Origin: Actinomortierella ambigua
Lineage: Eukaryota > Mortierellomycota > Mortierellomycetes > Mortierellales > Mortierellaceae
DNA length: 28,298 nt
Reading direction: 5' to 3'
Assembly (NCBI GenBank): GCA_016098155.1
Contig: JAAAJB010000467.1
Coordinates: forward strand, 1 to 28,298
How positions within the stretch are numbered: the stretch's first letter is position 1; each line of letters begins with the position of its first letter. Position numbers and translations under genes: made by a program. Under the pieces are notes generated by a model. It made no database searches. It saw nothing but the letters and a program-made list of their open reading frames with translations, and was not told where the DNA came from. Below are positions 23,482 to 28,298 of this stretch, piece after piece.

Positions 23482-23733
23482 ATGAAATTGCTGTGTATCT
23501 TCACGCTCGTTGGACAGATTAGCTATGTAGCGGCCCAAGTAGCGTGTGTCAGCTACGTGGGCAACAACAAGGGGATGGAATATGATGGGAACGTCACACA
23601 ATCCTGCTGCAAAAACCTGGGCAATCCCGTGAAAGAGGAGGGCCGATCCTGGGTGTGCAACACCGCATTCGACAACTGGGCCAAATTCGACACATGCTGC
23701 AAGGCGTCGGGTGTAAATTGTCCAGGTTGCTAG
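23482..23733 (+). CDS. Small secreted cysteine-rich protein (83 aa)
   Basis: Single-exon ORF. It starts with a typical signal peptide (MKLLCIFTLVGQISYVAAQ, cleavage probably after the second AA/AQ). The mature part is ~64 residues with eight cysteines in the order C, CC, C, CC, C, C: VACVSYVG, QSCCKNLG, WVCNTAF, DTCCKASG, NCPGC. The even number suggests four disulfides. The spacing differs from hydrophobins (C-CC-C-C-CC-C) and CFEM proteins. One N-glycosylation sequon (NVTQS) is present. I do not recognise a named family; effector-like or cell-surface proteins of this shape are common in plant- and soil-associated fungi. Confidence 0.8.
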   Translation: MKLLCIFTLVGQISYVAAQVACVSYVGNNKGMEYDGNVTQSCCKNLGNPVKEEGRSWVCNTAFDNWAKFDTCCKASGVNCPGC

Positions 23734-23974
23734 ATCGCATCAAGCCCCTGACAACCATTAGCAGATAAATAAATAGCATCCTTGATGTTTATTGTTACAA
23801 ACTCCCTACCTCTTTCGCCCTACAATGCTTCGCCGTATTCCAAATAATGTAGATGATGTTTGGGTAGAAAAGGGAAATGTTGTTTCTTGAGCTTTTTGTC
23901 TTTCTTCAAATACACGGTTGCTGATGTTCATTGACCTTCATTTCAGCATGTGCGTCAAGCTAGAATAGTGTTTA
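23734..23974. other. 3' flank of the cysteine-rich gene
   Basis: The stretch is AT-rich, with AATAAATAAATAGC at about 23766, a plausible polyadenylation region. No gene is seen. Confidence 0.35.
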
Positions 23975-24860
23975 TTATAGTGGTAGATAGTGGGTGGTAG
24001 ATTTCCCTCGCCCCTTCTTCGGGGGTTGCACTGCTGGGGAATCGTCTCCAGAAACCTCCCACGAGTCTGTTGCAGGGCGCTTGGAGCGAAGAGAGAGCGT
24101 GGGATCAGCAGGGACAGGCATTTGCAGCCGTTTGTAATATTGCTGAATCAAAGAGAGAGAGAGAGAGCGTAAGTTCTCCACTAATCCACAGGTTGTAGCT
24201 GTTATCATAGTTCTTCCATTTCACGAAATACAACCATCGAGCTTTGTCCTCGTCATACCTGTGGTTCAAGACAGTCTCTATGGTGTAGTGCTTTGGTCGG
24301 TCACTGTCGTCCACTGAGACAGCTCTTAGCTGCTCGGGGGCAAAGTTGCTTGATAGCAGCTGATCACCTTCTTACAGGACATACGACCGTTTGTGGTACA
24401 GCGAGAAACTTTGAAGGGTCCTTCATATTTTTCTGCAAAGGTTCCCTCCCGCAACAGTGAGGTCAACAACCATAACATAACTGCATGGAGGAAAGTCGGT
24501 TATTTCGTTGACTTTGTTAAAACGATCAATCATGTACGTTTGTGTTTGTTTACTGCGCTCAGAGACAGCAGGGTAAATAAGCTTGGTTAGGTACTCAAAG
24601 CGTTCTTGCAGCTGTGTCTCAAAGAGAAGAGGCGATTGAGACCCTGAAAAGTCTTTAACACTAGGGAAAGGTCAGCCATAGAAGAGAGAAAAAGCAATGG
24701 ATCCGTGCAAGCCTGTTGCTTTTGTGTTCATTTGCAACTGGATCAAAGGGAGATAGATATCCCGATCCATAGGTCTAGCTTTTTTCACCACGACTTTCAA
24801 GGTACGCGCGTGTCATTCTACTACTTCGTTCCATTGCGACCTTGGGAGCCAGAGCCCTGG
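23975..24860 (-). mobile_element. Ty3/Gypsy chromovirus remnant: integrase C-terminus and chromodomain
   Basis: Reading the minus strand from about 24860 leftwards gives integrase-like DIYLPLIQLQMNTKATGLHG, then SIAFSLFYG, QERFEYLTKLIYPAVSER, GTFAEKYEGPFKVSR, LLSSNFAPEQLR and a chromodomain (HYTIETVLNHRYDEDKARWLY followed by VKWKNYDNSYNLW, then ENL and LIQQYYKRLQ). This order is diagnostic of the 3' end of a chromoviral pol gene in LTR retrotransposons. The segments fall in different frames and are interrupted by stops, so it is inactive; one frame change lies beside a (CT)n tract at about 24150-24170. Gag, protease, RT and RNase H are not in the window, and I could not recognise LTRs. It probably continues in decayed form to the right. 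Confidence 0.8.
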
Positions 24861-25283
24861 AGGCAGTAGAGTCCAGCTCTAGTGTTGATGGTGTTGTGGG
24901 AACGAAAGGAGGATGAGGCCGATATTCCGCTTTGCTGCATGAGGTGCGGTAGCTCAAGTGTTGTGATGTCCTCTTGAGCCTCGAGATGTTGGTGTGGGTG
25001 CTGCTCTTTCGTTCCCAAGCAATCGGATGGCTTCTTGGGAAACGGCTAAAATGCCGTCCTTCTCATCTTCCGCGGTGATCGTGGTCCAATCTTGCTAGGC
25101 AGCGCTAAGGGCGCCTTCTTGTTGGCCGATGCCATCAGTGGTCCTCGCGTAACTGCTACGAGCCCGCTGCAAGCGGCCTTGAAGACGACTGATAGTGCCT
25201 GTAGTGTCGACAGAAGAAGAGGGAGGGGTGGAGTTCTCTCCCATAGTGTTGTCAACCGTGTGCGCCATCGAGAATTAATTACT
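24861..25283. other. Unassigned DNA between transposon remnant and Crinkler block
   Basis: Open frames exist on both strands (25092-25328 + and 25046-25348 -) but neither shows a family motif. It may be decayed transposon sequence from the chromovirus remnant on the left or the TnpB/Fanzor-like remnant on the right. Confidence 0.35.
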
Positions 25284-25716
25284 GACATCGCGATGTCTTT
25301 GCTAGCTAAAATATTTTCAATATTGTGAAGTCGACAGTGGATCAGCATGGACGACCGCTCTATTTGCAGCCGATGAACAAGGACGGCAGTTAAGTCTGGA
25401 TGGAGAGGGATGGCAAGAGCAAGGACCAGAAGGCCACAAGTGCATCCTCTTCACCCAACCAAGCAGCACCTACAAGTGGCAAGCACATGGAGGACGATGG
25501 TAGCAGGCGACCTAGTAAGACTAGCTTTATTTCTCTGCCTTTTTATGATAGAGCCCGTCTCGCGCGCTGCTATTGCGATCTGTGATTCTCGGTGACACAA
25601 TAGTTCGGCCGATGCGCGGGCGACTGCCTTTCCCATTCCCACGCCCTTTTGCCACTTCCTCCTCTCCACGACAATTATCATTTCTCCTTGCCCTTCTCAC
25701 CTCCCTACTCCGCAAC
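25284..25716 (+). repeat. Crinkler upstream block, copy A, with TnpB/Fanzor-like gene tail
   Basis: This sequence is repeated with modest divergence at 27828-28226, also directly before a Crinkler ATG. Shared words include AAGTCGACAGTGGATCAGCA, CGACCGCTCTATTTG, GGCAAGAGCAAGGACCAG, CACAAGTGCATCCTCTTCAC and TTTCTCCTTGCCCTTCTCAC. In the frame aligned to copy B the first part reads HRDVFAS, stop, NIFNIVKSTVDQ, GRPLYLQPMN. This is the end of a decayed gene retaining the HRD motif but containing stops. The right part is the Crinkler promoter and leader. Confidence 0.75.
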
Positions 25717-27482
25717 ATGACCACTCCCACCACTCTCCTCACCCTATTCTGTCTTGTTGATGGGGAGACCAACTCATTCCCTGTTGACATCGAGCCAAGC
25801 AAGACAGTTGCTCACCTCAAGAAGCTCATCAAGGCCATGAAGGCTCCTCGCTTTGACGACATTGCTGCTGATAAGCTCACCGTCTGGCGCGTCTCCATCC
25901 CTGTTCTCCCGAAGAAAGACCGCAAGGAAATCAGGCTTGCTGATGTCCCGTCTGACGAGAGAAGGGAGCTCAACGAGTTCGACGACGTTGCAAGCATGCT
26001 TGCTGAGGCACCTCCGAACCCCATCGAGGCATCTCCGAAGAAATCAATCGTACCGTCACTAGGGAAGAAATCAAGCACCATCGAGGCACCTCCGAAGAAA
26101 ATAATCCATATCATCGTCCAGCGCCCTCCTCCCAAAGGTAATGCGCACGCTTTGCCTTTTGTGACTTACTGTCTGCATCGTCGGCTCTTGCCCATGCACT
26201 AACCTGATAAATGCACGCGTTCTTTTCTTTCTCTTCTCAATAATTACAGATGCCCTGAACCCTGAGATCGCCTCATTACGCAAGCAGCTGTCGGACATGG
26301 AACAGTTGAATGCTGAACTGAGGAGCACAGCTATTTGTAAGTAGACACTACAGACCCTGTGTTGTATACAAGCGATGACTTTATTTGAGTACGATTGTTG
26401 ACATTTGTATTCTTTTGTCATCTTGTCACCTAGCTTTAGGTATTATTGAGAAAAGGGCAGGAAAAAGGGTTGTTTGCACTTACAGGACTGACACCAAACT
26501 GGCTTCTGTTGTCGAACTACGATCACTGCTTCAGGGATATTTTGAACAGTTTGAGGGCAACGATGACGTTGAGATATTCGTATACCAACCTGGGGGTTCA
26601 AAACCTACCAAGCTGGTCACTGATATTGCGCTTCGGTCTTGTTTGGAGGAGGCGAAGGAGAATGACTGGAAGAACCTTGTCATCTCACTGGATAGCCCAG
26701 CTAAGGAATTTTCGTCTTACACTTGGAACGACATAATGCAGCAGTACGGTATTGAGGTGCCTGGCCCTGATCGTCTCCCAACATTCGATATTCAACCCCG
26801 GAAGATGAATGAGGAGGAGAAGGTGATGTTGGAGGATATTATCAAAGATTGCACTCGGAAGAGCCAGGCGTACATTTTCGGATCCAGCAGTAGAGAATCC
26901 ACAAGAAACTCCATCGTCGACTCCTTCATGGTCGGAGCCATGCAGTCCTACAAAACAGTCATGTATCTTGAGCAGCAGCAGCCCATGACTGGCAGGCGCG
27001 GCCATGGAAACGTGGACTTTGCCGTATTGGACCGGGTTCATGACACACTGATTCTTGGAGTAACTCAGGTGAAAAAGGACAATCATGTTCAAGGCGCGGC
27101 TCAGAATATTGTGCAGCTCGATGTTGCAGCACAACAAAAGAAACGGAAGCGAGCTGAGATGGATGGCGAAGACGCAGAGAGACCTCCTACACGCATCAAG
27201 TCATTTGGCATTGTAACTGACGCATTCAAGTGGACGTTTGTGGAGTGCACGTTGGAAACTGACGACACTTTGACCTACAAAGCGAAGGAAGTCTTGAGAG
27301 ACCTTGAGCTCCAGCAAGAGACGAAGCTGCGAGAGGGTGCAGAGACTCTCTTTTGCCATGTTCTTTCGCTGTTCGACCTCATGAAGGACGAGATCGTAAA
27401 CAGGAACAGCTACAGTGGCCCAGTTTCTCGCTCTTCAACAGCACCCAACAAGAGACAAGCAGCAGGAGTATCTCGATCATAA
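25717..27482 (+). CDS. Crinkler (CRN) family effector-like protein, three exons
   Basis: Proposed CDS is join(25717..26137,26250..26336,26440..27482), 516 aa. Residues 1-~130 are the ubiquitin-like Crinkler N-terminal domain: TLFCLVDGE at the start, TVAHLKKLIKA, DKLTVWRVSIP and the domain-ending HIIVQRPPP. A short linker (AALP-type acidic/K-rich, KKSIVPSLGKK) sits within it. Exon 2 encodes a coiled-coil-like segment (PEIASLRKQLSDMEQLNAEL). The C-terminal ~340 residues contain GHGNVDFAVLD followed by LGVTQVKK. D362 and Q379-x-K381 resemble the D..(E/Q)xK core of PD-(D/E)xK nucleases found in many CRN C-termini; catalysis is not proven. There is no signal peptide, as is usual for fungal CRNs. 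The introns (112 and 103 nt) are GT..AG with matching phases. ATG 25717 matches the start of the second copy at 28227. Confidence 0.85.
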
Positions 27483-27712
27483 CATCGCACTTCAAGCTTA
27501 TGAAAGTTTCAATAGGCGTTAGCCAAGAGACTCCTTTCATCCATTCATTTAGACTTGACCATTTGATCCCTTAACAGCATCCATCGAACAGCAATCTTGA
27601 GCCTGTCGCTCTCGCGTCGTTACTCAAGCAGGTCACAAGCCAAGCTAATCGACCCGAAAGAACGCCACCAGAGAGACCCATATACTCTACATAGGCCCGC
27701 GCCCTAGGATAC
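27483..27712. other. Spacer between the Crinkler gene and the zinc-finger relic
   Basis: Under 250 bp. It holds the 3' flank of the Crinkler gene. No other feature is recognised; the left end of the relic may extend into it. Confidence 0.3.
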
Positions 27713-27913
27713 GTGGTTACTGGGGTGAATGAATTTTACACCTTAAAGAGGTGCCCCATTTGCCATGACTTTGTCTGTGAGACGGAAAGCCTTCGCCGGC
27801 ACTATTGCTCGAAGTGCAGGAGGTACCGACATCGCGGTGTCCTTGCAGGCCAAAATATTTGCAATATTTTGAAGTCGACAGTGGATCAGCAAGAGCGACC
27901 GCTCTATTTGTAG
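27713..27913 (+). pseudogene. C-terminal fragment of a TnpB/Fanzor-like gene
   Basis: The open frame encodes GVNEFYTLKRCPICHDF, then a second finger half CSKCRRYRHR and GVLAGQNICNIL, RPLYL. The layout C-x2-C, 14 residues, C-x2-C, then HR(D)-x2-A-x2-NI is that of the zinc finger plus RuvC-III end of TnpB and its eukaryotic Fanzor relatives. Here the aspartate is glycine (HRG), while the related copy at 25284 keeps HRD. The frame has no start codon or upstream nuclease core within 230 bp, and stops after RPLYL; coding resemblance continues past the stop (PMNEDGGYVWMEKDGK). So it is a broken 3' fragment. The family call is from motif pattern only; another zinc-finger transposase is possible. Confidence 0.5.
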
Positions 27914-28226
27914 CCGATGAACGAGGACGGCGGCTATGTCTGGATGGAAAAGGATGGCAAGAGCAAGGACCAGCAGGCCACAAGTGCATCCTCTTCACCC
28001 AACGAAGCAGCACTTACAAGTGGCAAGAGACACATGGGGAAAAGCAGGCGACCTGGTAAGACTAGCACCTTTTTTAAAATAGAGCCCATCTCGCGCGCTG
28101 GTGTTGCAATCACGTGATTTTCTGATAAATAGTTCAGCTTTCCATTCCCACGCCCACTTTTCTCCTTTCTGCCACTTCACCTCTCCTTCTCCTTTCCACA
28201 TTTCTCCTTGCCCTTCTCACCTCAAC
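27828..28226 (+). repeat. Crinkler upstream block, copy B
   Basis: Second copy of the block at 25284-25716. It begins inside the zinc-finger relic and runs to the next Crinkler ATG. A palindromic TCACGTGA (E-box-like CACGTG) at about 28110-28117 has no exact counterpart in copy A. The leader before the ATG is pyrimidine-rich in both copies. Confidence 0.75.
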
Positions 28227-28298
28227 ATGTCCACTCCCCCCACCCTCACCCTGTTCTGCGTTGTTGATGGAGAATCTACGTCAAATGCATTCCCTGTT
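28227..28298 (+). CDS. Second Crinkler gene, 5' end only (runs off window)
   Basis: The first 24 codons (MSTPPTLTLFCVVDGES, then AFPV) parallel the first Crinkler (MTTPTTLLTLFCLVDGET, then SFPV), including the LFC-VDGE core of the Crinkler N-terminal domain. The upstream sequence is duplicated too. The C-terminal domain lies outside the window, so its type is unknown. Confidence 0.8.
   Translation, partial: MSTPPTLTLFCVVDGESTSNAFPV

Overview
This is a fungal nuclear genome window. Genes carry several short spliceosomal introns (about 44-350 nt, GT..AG), intergenic DNA is moderate, and most reading frames favour C or G in the third codon position. A Crinkler (CRN) locus, a Ty3/Gypsy chromovirus remnant, many small secreted proteins and the gene families present fit an early-diverging fungus of the Mortierellomycota type (Mortierella, Linnemannia or a relative). 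That placement is inference from gene content, not a phylogenetic result.

Positions 1-19.6 kb are a conventional housekeeping region. In order they hold a TGS1-like cap trimethylguanosine synthase (+), a five-exon DUF962/Mpo1-like membrane protein (-) whose exon 3/4 junction creates a stop codon, a five-exon Ivy1-like BAR-domain protein (-), and, divergent from it, a six-exon ankyrin/GPCR-chaperone (ANKRD13-type) protein (+) with a 17-nt microexon. Convergent with that is a seven-exon Kha1-type K+/H+ antiporter (-) with an unusually long cytosolic tail. Next comes a degenerate fragment of the 3' end of large-subunit rRNA, then a secreted type-B carboxylesterase (-) with an N-terminal extension. 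I derived the exon structures by matching splice signals, reading phase and family motifs.

Positions 19.6-28.3 kb look like a fast-changing accessory region. They hold a small secreted protein (-), a decayed Crinkler C-terminal copy (+) overlapped by a 314-codon antisense ORF, degenerate tandem repeats, a small secreted eight-cysteine protein (+), a frameshifted chromovirus integrase/chromodomain remnant (-), a three-exon Crinkler with a PD-(D/E)xK-like C-terminal domain (+), and the first 24 codons of a second Crinkler at the window edge. Each of the two Crinkler genes is preceded by the same roughly 430-bp block. That block starts in the 3' end of a decayed gene with a C-x2-C/C-x2-C zinc finger and an HRDvxAxxNI-like motif, which resembles the C-terminus of TnpB/Fanzor nucleases.

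Functionally, the left part is unrelated core genes (snRNA/snoRNA capping, membrane trafficking, ion homeostasis). The right part is secreted or effector-type genes embedded in transposon debris. The most interesting signal is the repeated linkage of Crinkler genes to a TnpB/Fanzor-like gene tail.
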